64,000 nucleotides of DNA from NCBI RefSeq assembly GCF_022829445.1, contig NZ_JAKSXY010000122.1:372001-436000 (forward strand), written 5' to 3'. The notes below the pieces were generated by a model, which made no database searches, was not told where the DNA came from, and saw nothing but the letters and a program-made list of their open reading frames with translations. A program made the position numbers and the translations under genes. The DNA is from Methylobacterium sp. J-068. GTDB taxonomy: Bacteria > Pseudomonadota > Alphaproteobacteria > Rhizobiales > Beijerinckiaceae. Shown one piece after another: positions 52,609 to 61,311 of this stretch; position 1 is the stretch's first letter; every line of letters begins with the position of its first letter.

Positions 52609-53855
52609 GCCCCCGAGGCGACGCTCAGGATGCGAGCGCGCCCGGCGTCGTCATCCTGGGCGCGGGACAGGCCGGCTTCCAGGTCGCGGCGTCCCTGCGC
52701 GAGGCGGGCTTCGCCGATCCGATCACCCTGGTGGGAGACGAGGGCCTGCCCTACCAGCGCCCGCCCCTCTCCAAGGCCTACCTCGCCGGAAAGACCGATG
52801 CGACGGGCCTCTGCCTGCGCCCCGCCTCCTTCTTCGCGGAGCACCGCATCCTCCATCGCGCCGGGGTTACCGCGACGGCGATCGCCCGCGCGGCGCGCCT
52901 CGTGGAACTGAGCGACGGCAGCGCGCTCGCCTACGACCACCTCGTCCTCGCCACCGGCTCGCGCAACCGGGCGCTGCCGGTCCCGGGCGCCGATCTTGCC
53001 GGCGTGCATCAGCTGCGCTCGCTCGCCGATGCCGATGCGCTCAAGAGCGCGCTCAGCGCGGCGCGCGCCATCGCGATCGTGGGCGCCGGCTTCATCGGGC
53101 TCGAATTCGCCGGGATCTGCGCCGGGCGCGGCCTCCCCGTCACGGTGATCGAGGCCGCCGACCGGCCGATGGCGCGGGCCGTCTCGGCGGAGATGGCGGC
53201 GTTCTTCACGCGGGCGCACCGTGAGGCCGGTGTCGCATTCGCCTTCGGTGCGGCGGTGCGGGCGGTGGAAGGCGAGGCGGGCGTCGCGACGGGCGTCCGG
53301 CTCGGCGATGGGTCGGTCGTGGCGGCGGACCTCGTCCTCGTCGGGATCGGCGTCGTGGCGAATCAGGAACTCGCCGAGGCGGCGGGCCTCGTGGTGGGCG
53401 ACGGTATCCATGCCGACGCGTTCCTCGCCACCTCCGATCCGGCGATCTCGGCGCTCGGCGATTGCGCCCGCGTGCCGAGCCGCTTCGCCGAGGGTGCGCC
53501 GGTGCGCATCGAATCGGTTCAGAACGCGGTCGACCAGGCCCGCTGCCTCGCCGCGCGCCTCACCGGCCGCCCCGCCGCCTACGCGGCCGTGCCGTGGTTC
53601 TGGAGCGACCAGGGCCCGCACAAGCTGCAGATCGCCGGTCTGACGCGGCCGTCGGACACCAGCGTGGCGCGCGCGTCGGAGACCGGCCTTTCGGTCTTTC
53701 GCTACCGCGACGGCGTTCTCTCCGGCGTCGAATCGGTGGACCGCCCCGCCGACCACATGGCGGCGCGGCGCATCCTCAGCCTCGGCCTGCCCCTGACGCC
53801 CGAGGCGGCGGCCGATCCCCGGCACGACCTGAAGGCGTTCGCCAAGAGCGCCTGA
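52605..53855 (+). CDS. ferredoxin reductase-type FAD/NAD(P) oxidoreductase
   Basis: A 416-residue flavoprotein of the rhodocoxin/putidaredoxin reductase family. It has GAGQAGFQVAASLREAGF (FAD), a second GxGxxG in AIVGAGFIGLEFAG (NAD(P)H), ALGDCARVPS, and C-terminal LQIAGLTRP. The start overlaps cbbR by ATGA, so coupled translation is likely. The reductase may serve an oxygenase/P450 ferredoxin; no ferredoxin gene is next to it. Confidence 0.86.
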   Translation: MSPRGDAQDASAPGVVILGAGQAGFQVAASLREAGFADPITLVGDEGLPYQRPPLSKAYLAGKTDATGLCLRPASFFAEHRILHRAGVTATAIARAARLVELSDGSALAYDHLVLATGSRNRALPVPGADLAGVHQLRSLADADALKSALSAARAIAIVGAGFIGLEFAGICAGRGLPVTVIEAADRPMARAVSAEMAAFFTRAHREAGVAFAFGAAVRAVEGEAGVATGVRLGDGSVVAADLVLVGIGVVANQELAEAAGLVVGDGIHADAFLATSDPAISALGDCARVPSRFAEGAPVRIESVQNAVDQARCLAARLTGRPAAYAAVPWFWSDQGPHKLQIAGLTRPSDTSVARASETGLSVFRYRDGVLSGVESVDRPADHMAARRILSLGLPLTPEAAADPRHDLKAFAKSA

Positions 53856-53915
53856 AGCAAGAGTGCCTCAGGCAAGAACGCCTGGAGGCCCTCGCTCCGG
53901 AGCGGGGGCGGAGGC

Positions 53916-54278
53916 CTAGCGGTCGTTCTCGGTGGTGAGGGCATCGAGGCGCGTGCCCTCACCCTGACCCTGTCCGCTCAGGCGGACACCGTCCGAGCCG
54001 CCCGCCTCGCTGAAGACGACGCCGTGCGTCATCAGGGTGCTGCGCAGGGCCTCGATCTGGCCCGAGGGTGGCGTCCGGCCACCGGATTCGAAGTCGCGCA
54101 CCACGTCCTCTCCGAGCCCGAGCTTTCCCGCGAGGTCGGCCTCGGACCAGTTCAGCAGGGCGCGCGCCGCCCGTGACTGCGCCGGGCTGATGATGTTCAC
54201 GCCCAGGCCATCGAGCCGCAGACCACTCGCCGCTCCCTCATCCGATCCCACCACCGTCTCGTCTCCCTCGTCGACCAC
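53916..54278 (-). CDS. XRE family helix-turn-helix regulator
   Basis: 120 residues from a GTG. The HTH is AQSRAARALLNWSEADLAGKLGLGEDVVRDFESGGRTP, typical of small alphaproteobacterial XRE proteins. The first 25 residues and the last 25 are low complexity, so a shorter start is possible. Target unknown; it faces away from the META protein. Confidence 0.78.
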   Translation of the reverse strand: MVDEGDETVVGSDEGAASGLRLDGLGVNIISPAQSRAARALLNWSEADLAGKLGLGEDVVRDFESGGRTPPSGQIEALRSTLMTHGVVFSEAGGSDGVRLSGQGQGEGTRLDALTTENDR

Positions 54279-54554
54279 GTTCAGGCGGACAACGGCAGCG
54301 TGACGGGTTCGTTCAACGCGAACGTCACGACCGCCCGAGCGGTTTGCCGGGGATCAGTTCGACGGAGGGCTGAATCGGGCCTCGCGCCGTCTTGACCATA
54401 TTTGTGCTGGAATCTTATCGGATGGGGCGCAACAACCATCCCGACCGATGCGTTTCGCGCGCGAACATCGCCGCTTCCTCAAGGTCCGGGACGACACCGT
54501 TGCGGCGCGCGACGCGCTCTATGCAGGAACGAAACCTTGGACGGGAGCTGGACG

Positions 54555-55052
54555 ATGAGAGCGTTTCGAATCGCCGTGGTGGCCGGCGCCATCGCGACCG
54601 GAGCGATGAGCACCGCAGCGACCGCGCAGATGGGGAACAACGTCACGGGCTTCGGCCGCGACGCCCGCGAGAAGCCCGAGAAGAAGCAGTACGTCCCGGC
54701 CGCCAAGCCGCAGGAAAAGATCTTCCCCCTCGATGCGACCTGGACCGCCGTCAGCCTGAACGGCAAGGCGTTCGGCGGCGGCGACCGTCCGAGCTTCATG
54801 ATCGACAAGCAGTACCGCGCCCGCGGTTACGGCGGCTGCAACACCTTCGCGGCCACCGCCTTCCCGCTCAAGGAACAGCACATCGCCGTGGGCCCCCTCG
54901 CCCTGACCAAGAAGCCCTGCGACAAGGGCCTCAGCGTCAGCGAGCAGGATTACTTCATCGCCCTGCGCACGGCGGCCCAGTGGGATCTCGTCGGTTCGCA
55001 ACTGGTGATCAAGAGCCAGAAGGGTGAGCTGCGCTTCGAACGCGCGCTCTGA
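54555..55052 (+). CDS. META-domain exported protein
   Basis: 165 residues. ATG at 54555 (MRAFRIAVVAGAIATGAM ... ATAQ, signal peptide) has GGGAG upstream. Residues about 50-165 form the META/HslJ-like beta fold: TWTAVSLNGKAFGGGDRPSF, YGGCNTFAAT, with Cys in NKPC-like KKPCDKG. META/HslJ proteins are linked to heat or antibiotic stress. Probably periplasmic. Confidence 0.83.
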   Translation: MRAFRIAVVAGAIATGAMSTAATAQMGNNVTGFGRDAREKPEKKQYVPAAKPQEKIFPLDATWTAVSLNGKAFGGGDRPSFMIDKQYRARGYGGCNTFAATAFPLKEQHIAVGPLALTKKPCDKGLSVSEQDYFIALRTAAQWDLVGSQLVIKSQKGELRFERAL

Positions 55053-55195
55053 GCACCCGGTCGTCCCGAGCCTCTTAATCCTCCCGGTCCTCTTAACCCC
55101 CCATTGACGACGATCCGCGGTCGTGACCGCGGGTTTACGCCCTGTTCAAGGCCCTCCGCGCCTTCTGCCGCCACGGTCCGGCATCCCGTCGGGTG

Positions 55196-55396
55196 ATGGG
55201 GCCGGCGGGGCTGAGGAACGCGATGGGCACCAGGCTGGAATGGACCACCGGCAGCAACGGCCTCCGGCGTGGCGCCCGAGAAGAGACCCGCTATGCCTGG
55301 CCCCCGTCCCTGCACGCGGGCGCGGCGGTGATCGCAGCGGCCAGCCCCGTCGTCGCCACAGTCGTGGTGCTCTGCGCCGCCCTGCTCGCCGCCTGA
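55196..55396 (+). CDS. small membrane protein, doubtful
   Basis: 66 residues, MGPAGLRNAMGTRLEWTTGSNG, ending with one hydrophobic segment (AGAAVIAAASPVVATVVVLCAALLAA). Not recognised, with no ribosome site seen. The rest of 55053-55654 (600 bases) shows A/T-rich sequence near 55440-55510, probably leading to the cysK promoter, but no other gene. Confidence 0.35.
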   Translation: MGPAGLRNAMGTRLEWTTGSNGLRRGAREETRYAWPPSLHAGAAVIAAASPVVATVVVLCAALLAA

Positions 55397-55654
55397 TCCC
55401 CCGGAGGCACAGGCATCGGCCCCGGAACTTGGAATGACATTCTCCATTGCTTCCGATCTACAATAGAAAACTTCCCCAGACGAAAAAGTCCCCGCATGAC
55501 GGAGAAGATTTGCCTTTGATTGCGGGACTTTGTCGATTGCCTCGGCAGAACTGACGCGATATCTCCCGGCCCTGCGTCCGTCGCACGCGAGATCCGGCCC
55601 GAGGCCGTATCGGCCGGGTGCGCGAACCCTCTCAGGCAGACCAGGAGATTCCCG

Positions 55655-56628
<974 letters not shown>

Positions 56629-56632
<4 letters not shown>

Positions 56633-56663
56633 GCGAAGCCCGAATCCGTCCTGCCGAAGGGGA
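56629..56663 (+). repeat. possible third, partial copy of the dispersed repeat
   Basis: CTGAGC at 56629 begins a 35-base stretch that aligns to 44579-44612 with five mismatches and one extra base (shared blocks CTGAGC, AAGCCC, AATCCG and CCGAAGGG). It overlaps the cysK stop codon. Only the second half of the repeat is present; the palindromic half is absent, so this copy is less certain. Confidence 0.5.
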
Positions 56664-56691
56664 GCGAGCGGATTTGGTCTGAGCCGAACCC

Positions 56692-56718
56692 GCGATCCGG
56701 GCGGGACGCCCGGATCGC
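56692..56718 (+). terminator. cysK: hairpin downstream of cysK
   Basis: GCGATCCGGGCG (56692-56703) pairs perfectly with CGCCCGGATCGC (56707-56718), loop GGA. There is no T-run, so termination is only likely. Confidence 0.5.
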
Positions 56719-56767
56719 CACACCTGTCGACTCCGGCTTTCGAGCCTTCCGCCCGGAAGCCCGTCCC

Positions 56768-58009
56768 GTGTCCACCGCATTCTACACCCTTCGCCGCTGG
56801 GGCCGGCGCCCGTTCATCCGGGTCGCCGCCTTCAGCGTCGGCGGGGTGGTGGCGGCCCTGGCCTCGGCCGTCCTCGCGCCGATGGTCCCGGCCGATCTCG
56901 GCGCCTCGATCGGCGCCGACGCGGTCGACCAGATCCTGTCGGTGCTCGCCACCAGCATGCTGCCGGTGGCGACCTTCTCGCTCTCCACCATCGTTCAGGC
57001 CTATGGCGGCGCGACCAACACGGTGACGCCCCGCGCCGTGACCCTGCTGATGCAGGACACGCGGGCCCAGACCGCCGTGGCGAGCTTCATCGGCGCCTTC
57101 GTCTACAGCGTCGTCGGGCTGATCGCGCTGAAGACGCATTTCTACGGCGACCAGGGCCGGGTCATCCTGTTCGGCCTCACGCTGCTGGTGCTCGTCAGCG
57201 TGGTGGTGACCCTGGTTCGCTGGATCGACACCCTGACGCATCTCGGCCGCGTCGGCGAGACCATCGACGCCATCGAGGCGGCGGCCAGCGACGCCGTGCG
57301 GCGGCGCGCCGAGGCGCCCTATCTCGGCGGATTGCCCTGGGCGCCGGCCCCCGCCGGTGCCGAGCGGCTCGATGCCGCGACCACCGGCTACGTTCAGCAC
57401 GTGGATGCCGCCGCGCTCGACGCGCTGGCCGAGGCAGCCGGCCTCACCCTGCACCTCGCGGTCCTGCCCGGAACCTTCGTGCATCCCGGACGCCTCCTCG
57501 TCGCGATCGACGGGGCGACCGACGCCGCCCTGCGCGACCGGATCGCCAAGGCCTTCGTCATCGGGGATCGGCGCACCTTCGACGACGATCCGCGCTTCGG
57601 GATCATCGTGCTCTCGGAGGTGGCGCAGCGGGCCCTCTCCACCAGCATCAACGATCCCGGCACGGCGATCGACGTCATCGGCACCCTCGTCCGCGTGCTG
57701 GCCCTCTGGGACGCGCGGCGCGCGGCCGCGCCCGAGGCGGGCATCCATCCGCGCCTGCGCGTACCCGGCATCACCGCCGCCGAACTGTTCGAGGATGCCT
57801 TCGACCCGATCGCGCGCGACGGCGCGGGCACGTTCCTCGTGGGCCTGCGCCTGCAGAAGGCGCTCGCCGCCCTGCAGGCGATCGGTGGACCGGACTTCCA
57901 GGCGGCGGCCCGTGCCCACGCCGATCTCGCCCTCCTGCGCGCCGAGGGCGCCCTGACGCTGGAAGCGGACCTGACGCGCCTGCGCGAGGCCCGCGCGACC
58001 CTCGCCTGA
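56768..58009 (+). CDS. DUF2254 membrane protein
   Basis: A 413-residue protein. The N-terminal half has about four membrane spans (RVAAFSVGGVVAALASAVL, ILSVLATSMLPVATFSLSTIVQAY, ASFIGAFVYSVVGLIAL, VILFGLTLLVLVSVVVTLV). The soluble C-terminal half (residues about 190-413) contains the conserved SINDPGTAIDV segment. The DUF2254 function is unknown. It lies 52 bases before the hydrophilic three-gene cluster, and cotranscription is possible. Confidence 0.82.
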   Translation: MSTAFYTLRRWGRRPFIRVAAFSVGGVVAALASAVLAPMVPADLGASIGADAVDQILSVLATSMLPVATFSLSTIVQAYGGATNTVTPRAVTLLMQDTRAQTAVASFIGAFVYSVVGLIALKTHFYGDQGRVILFGLTLLVLVSVVVTLVRWIDTLTHLGRVGETIDAIEAAASDAVRRRAEAPYLGGLPWAPAPAGAERLDAATTGYVQHVDAAALDALAEAAGLTLHLAVLPGTFVHPGRLLVAIDGATDAALRDRIAKAFVIGDRRTFDDDPRFGIIVLSEVAQRALSTSINDPGTAIDVIGTLVRVLALWDARRAAAPEAGIHPRLRVPGITAAELFEDAFDPIARDGAGTFLVGLRLQKALAALQAIGGPDFQAAARAHADLALLRAEGALTLEADLTRLREARATLA

Positions 58010-58061
58010 AAGCAACCTCGGGCGCCGCGACGGGTTGAACCTCCAACATCAGGAGGACACC

Positions 58062-58418
58062 ATGACCGACGAGCCGCGCGAGCGCCCCTCGCTGAAGGAC
58101 TTCGACGCCTACGCGGACCGCAACGGTCAGGATCTCGGCCAGGACGACGCCCGCGACATCGGCCTCCCGTCCCGGACGCAAGGGGACCTCAAGGGCAATC
58201 CGATGGGCGAGGCCGAGACCGCCCGCATCGCCTCCGGGACACCGGGCTCCGACGCCACGGACGAGACCGCCGCCGAGACGCCGTCCGCCAACCTGAGACG
58301 GATCGGCGACGCCGCGCAGACGGCCGGCTCGACCCCCTCGGGCGATGCCGCCGAGGCGATCGACCGGGCGACGGCGGCGGTCGGCCAGGATCCGGACGCG
58401 CCGGGCAAGGAGGGCTGA
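58062..58418 (+). CDS. small hydrophilic disordered protein 1
   Basis: 118 residues, MTDEPRERPSLKDFDAYADRNG, acidic and rich in Asp, Ala, Gly, Thr and Glu, with no hydrophobic core. An AGGAGG site lies 5 bases before the ATG, implying high expression. Resembles stress hydrophilins in composition only. First of three such genes with 2- and 4-base gaps. Confidence 0.7.
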   Translation: MTDEPRERPSLKDFDAYADRNGQDLGQDDARDIGLPSRTQGDLKGNPMGEAETARIASGTPGSDATDETAAETPSANLRRIGDAAQTAGSTPSGDAAEAIDRATAAVGQDPDAPGKEG

Positions 58419-58420
58419 GC

Positions 58421-58678
58421 ATGCCGAACGACCACATCCCGATCGTGGGCACGCGCAAGCCCGATGCCGATGTCGGCTCGCCCGGCGAACCCGCAATCGC
58501 CGGCGGCAAGCAATCGGCCGAGCAATCCGCGATCACGCAACAGGGCTCCGGCGGCAAGACAGACGCGGCCCGCAACGCGGATTGGGACGGGACGCCGAAG
58601 GGCCGCAACCCGGCGCCGGCCGGCGGCTCGTCGGACGGCCAGTCCGACCGTCCCCGTTCGCCGAAAGCCGAGGAGTGA
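58421..58678 (+). CDS. small hydrophilic disordered protein 2
   Basis: 85 residues, MPNDHIPIVGTRKPDADVGS, rich in Gly, Ala, Ser, Pro, Asp and Gln with no hydrophobic segment. AAGGAGG lies 7 bases before the ATG. Starts 2 bases after gene 1. Not recognised. Confidence 0.7.
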   Translation: MPNDHIPIVGTRKPDADVGSPGEPAIAGGKQSAEQSAITQQGSGGKTDAARNADWDGTPKGRNPAPAGGSSDGQSDRPRSPKAEE

Positions 58679-58682
58679 CCCC

Positions 58683-58862
58683 ATGCAGACCGACGACAAG
58701 GACCCGCCCGAGGATTCGTCCAAGGCCGTGCCCAAGGGCAAGCCCGCCAACGCCGCGCCCGACGCGGTCATGGACCCCAACGAGAAGACCGAGGGCAAGC
58801 CGGGCGAAGGCCCGAAGGGCGGCGCGCAACCCGACGGCGAGACCGATCCCGGCGGAAGCTGA
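58683..58862 (+). CDS. small hydrophilic disordered protein 3
   Basis: 59 residues, MQTDDKDPPEDSSKAVPKG, Lys/Asp/Pro/Gly-rich, ending DGETDPGGS. GAGGAG lies about 8 bases before the ATG. Starts 4 bases after gene 2. A hairpin (GGGGCGCC at 58877-58884 with GGCGCCCC at 58893-58900) follows, reaching into the end of convergent ada. Confidence 0.65.
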   Translation: MQTDDKDPPEDSSKAVPKGKPANAAPDAVMDPNEKTEGKPGEGPKGGAQPDGETDPGGS

Positions 58863-58886
58863 GTTACGGCCGGGAAGGGGCGCCCG

Positions 58887-59981
58887 TCACGGGGCGCCCC
58901 GTTCGCGCGCGAGAAGCGCGCGCTTGCGCGCGACGCCCCAGCGATAGCCCGACAGGGCGCCGTCCGTGCGCACCACCCGATGGCAGGGAATGGCCACCGC
59001 CAGGGCGTTGGCGGCGCAGGCTCGGGCGACGGCCCGCACGGCACCCGGTTCGCCGATGGCGCGTGCGATCTCGGCATAGCTCGCCGTCGTGCCGACCGGG
59101 ATGGCGCGCAGGGCCGCCCACACCCTCTGCTGGAAGGCGGTGCCGCCGATGTCGAGGGGCAGATCCAGCCCGCGACCGGGTGCCTCGACGAACCCCACGA
59201 TGCCGGCCATCCACCGCTCGAAATCCGTGTCCCCGCCCGAGAGGGTCGCGCGCGGGAAGCGATCCTGAAGGTCGCGCGCCAGGGCGTCGGGATCGTCGCC
59301 GAGCAGGATCGCGCAGACGCCCCGCGGCGTCGCCGCGACGAGAATCGCGCCGAGGCTGCATTGTCCGATGGCGAAACGGATCTCGGTGCCGGCGCCGCCC
59401 CTGCGATAGGCGGCCGGAGACATGCCCAGACGCTGGGACGCCGTGGCGTAGAACCGGCTCGATGCGGTGTAGCCGGCCTCGTACAGGGCCTCGGTCACGG
59501 ACCCGGACCCCTGGAGACCGGAGGCGAGGCGCTCGGCACGCCGGGCCGCCGCGTAGGCGCGCGGCGTGACCCCGGTGATCGCGCGGAACACCCGGTGGAA
59601 GTGGGAGGGACTCATTCCGGCGTCCCGCGCGAGCCCGTCGAGACTCGGAACGGTCTCGGCCGCGTCGATCCGGCGGCAGGACTCCGTCACGATCGCGGCC
59701 CGGCGTTCGGCGAGAGCCGGCGCGTTCGGCCGGCAGCGCCGGCAGGCGCGAAAGCCCGCGGCCTCCGCCTCGGCACAGGTCGCGTAGAAGGCGACGTTTC
59801 CGGGCTTGGCCGGCCGGGCACCACAACTCGGGCGGCAATACACGCCGGTCGTCCGAACCGCGTAGACGAAGCGCCCATCGGCGCCGGCATCGCGGGTGGC
59901 GAGGGCGGCCCAGCGCGCCGCGTCATCGTCCCGGATCAGGACCGCGATGCCGGGCCCGGTCGTCGGTTCAGCGAAACCCAT
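58887..59981 (-). CDS. ada: bifunctional Ada DNA alkylation repair protein/regulator
   Basis: 364 residues. The N-terminal zinc domain has Cys49, Cys53, Cys80 and Cys83 (GVYCRPSCGARP, FRACRRCRP); Cys49 accepts methyl from phosphotriesters and turns Ada into an activator. An AraC-type HTH region follows (SLDGLARDAGMSPSHFHRVF). The C-terminal O6-methylguanine methyltransferase has the PCHRV motif with Cys333. The ATG at 59981 has AAGGGAG upstream. Located 65 bases after the alkA stop. Confidence 0.93.
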   Translation of the reverse strand: MGFAEPTTGPGIAVLIRDDDAARWAALATRDAGADGRFVYAVRTTGVYCRPSCGARPAKPGNVAFYATCAEAEAAGFRACRRCRPNAPALAERRAAIVTESCRRIDAAETVPSLDGLARDAGMSPSHFHRVFRAITGVTPRAYAAARRAERLASGLQGSGSVTEALYEAGYTASSRFYATASQRLGMSPAAYRRGGAGTEIRFAIGQCSLGAILVAATPRGVCAILLGDDPDALARDLQDRFPRATLSGGDTDFERWMAGIVGFVEAPGRGLDLPLDIGGTAFQQRVWAALRAIPVGTTASYAEIARAIGEPGAVRAVARACAANALAVAIPCHRVVRTDGALSGYRWGVARKRALLARERGAP

Positions 59982-60046
59982 GGCGAACACTCCCTTGCGT
60001 TCGAGATGCCTGTCGGCGGCCCCGAATGCCTCGGTCCACCGGCTCG

Positions 60047-61042
60047 TCACGGCGGTTTTGCACGCCGACGGGTGGGGCCGCATCCCGTTTCCTGCTCTGG
60101 AATTCGGGCCGTCCCGGGCTCGACATCCGCGCTCCGCGCCGCATCATGCGCCCAGAGGTGAAGCACCGCATAGGCCCGCCACGGACGCCAGGCATTCGCC
60201 CGCGCGTCCAACGCCTTGGCGGTCGGGCGCCCCGCCGCGTCCGCGAGGGCGCGCAGCAGGCCGATGTCGCCCGTCGGCAGCGCATCGGGCTCGCGCAGGG
60301 CCCGCATGGCGATGTAATGCGCCGTCCAGTCGCCGATGCCGCGCAGGGCCTTCAGCCGGGTCGTCGCCCGCGCGATGCCCTGCCCCGGCGCGAGAAGATC
60401 CGGCTCGGCGAGACAGGCCGCCGCCAGGGTCTGGATCGCGGCGCCACGGGCGCGCGGCATGTTCAGGATGCGGGCGATGTCGGCTTCGACCAGCGCCTCG
60501 GGAGCGGGGAAGACATGCGTCAGACCGGGCTCCGCCGCGCCGGGCGCCAGGGGCGTGCCGAAGGCGGCGACCAGCGTTCCGGCGAGCCGGGTCGCGGCGG
60601 CGACGGAGACCTGCTGCCCGAGGATCGCGCGCACCGCCAGCTCGAACCCATCCCAGGCGCCTGGCACGCGCAGGCCGGGGCGCTCCGCGACGAGACCGGC
60701 CATGAAGGGATCACGCCCGAGCGCGCGGCCGATCGCGACCGGGTCCGCATCGAGGTCGAAGAGGCGGCGGACACGCTCGGGGAGATCGGGAATCGTCGCG
60801 GGCAGCCGCAGCGTCGCGGTGAGCGCATCGCCTCCCGGCGACGTCACCGTGAGGGTGCCGCGATGGACGCCGAACGCCACGGTGCGGGCATAGCGTCCGG
60901 GCCGGGTGACTTCGACGCCCGGGATGGCCCGGACGCCGAGATAGGCGTGGATGGCGGCCCAGTCGTAGGGCGGCCGAGCGATCAGGCGCAGCGTCGTGGC
61001 CTCGCGCGCGGTCGCGGGATCTGGAGCGGCACGCCACGTCAT
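60047..61042 (-). CDS. alkA: DNA-3-methyladenine glycosylase AlkA-like
   Basis: A 331-residue base-excision glycosylase. The N-terminal AlkA domain (about 15-115) precedes the HhH-GPD core, with the HhH hairpin at LRGIGDWTAHYIAMR (233-247) and the likely catalytic Asp259 in LPTGDIGLLRAL. Some alphaproteobacteria fuse Ada and AlkA; here the two are separate neighbours. The C-terminal tail beyond residue 295 is low complexity. The gap 61043-61224 shows no gene. Confidence 0.9.
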   Translation of the reverse strand: MTWRAAPDPATAREATTLRLIARPPYDWAAIHAYLGVRAIPGVEVTRPGRYARTVAFGVHRGTLTVTSPGGDALTATLRLPATIPDLPERVRRLFDLDADPVAIGRALGRDPFMAGLVAERPGLRVPGAWDGFELAVRAILGQQVSVAAATRLAGTLVAAFGTPLAPGAAEPGLTHVFPAPEALVEADIARILNMPRARGAAIQTLAAACLAEPDLLAPGQGIARATTRLKALRGIGDWTAHYIAMRALREPDALPTGDIGLLRALADAAGRPTAKALDARANAWRPWRAYAVLHLWAHDAARSADVEPGTARIPEQETGCGPTRRRAKPP

Positions 61043-61224
61043 CGATCCGCTACGGCCCGGTCGGGTTTCGGTGCCTCACCTCGAATCATGCCGGTCGCCG
61101 CCTCGCTAGTCTCGCCGTCCCGGTTCCGACGACGGTTCAGGCTCGCCTCGGCGACGATGCGGCCGGGACGCCGTCACCCGGCTCGCCGGTAATCGAAGCA
61201 TCGATCGCCGCAGTCGCGAAAAAA

Positions 61225-61308
61225 TTCCTTCCGGATGGCGGATCGGGGCTTCGCTCAGGCGCCGCGCGGGCCGAGCGAGACCGTCTCCGCTTCGATCGAG
61301 CGGCGACA
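61225..61308 (-). repeat. dispersed extragenic repeat, copy 2
   Basis: Reverse-oriented copy of 44529-44612; about 73 of 84 bases identical without gaps. The 31-base block 61273-61303 is fully identical. The outer arm of the palindrome is decayed (CGGCGACAGG instead of the arm sequence). It begins 4 bases after the GGDEF-EAL stop. A T-rich run lies beyond its end on the minus strand (TTTTTT, 61224-61219). Confidence 0.75.
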
Positions 61309-61311
61309 GGA

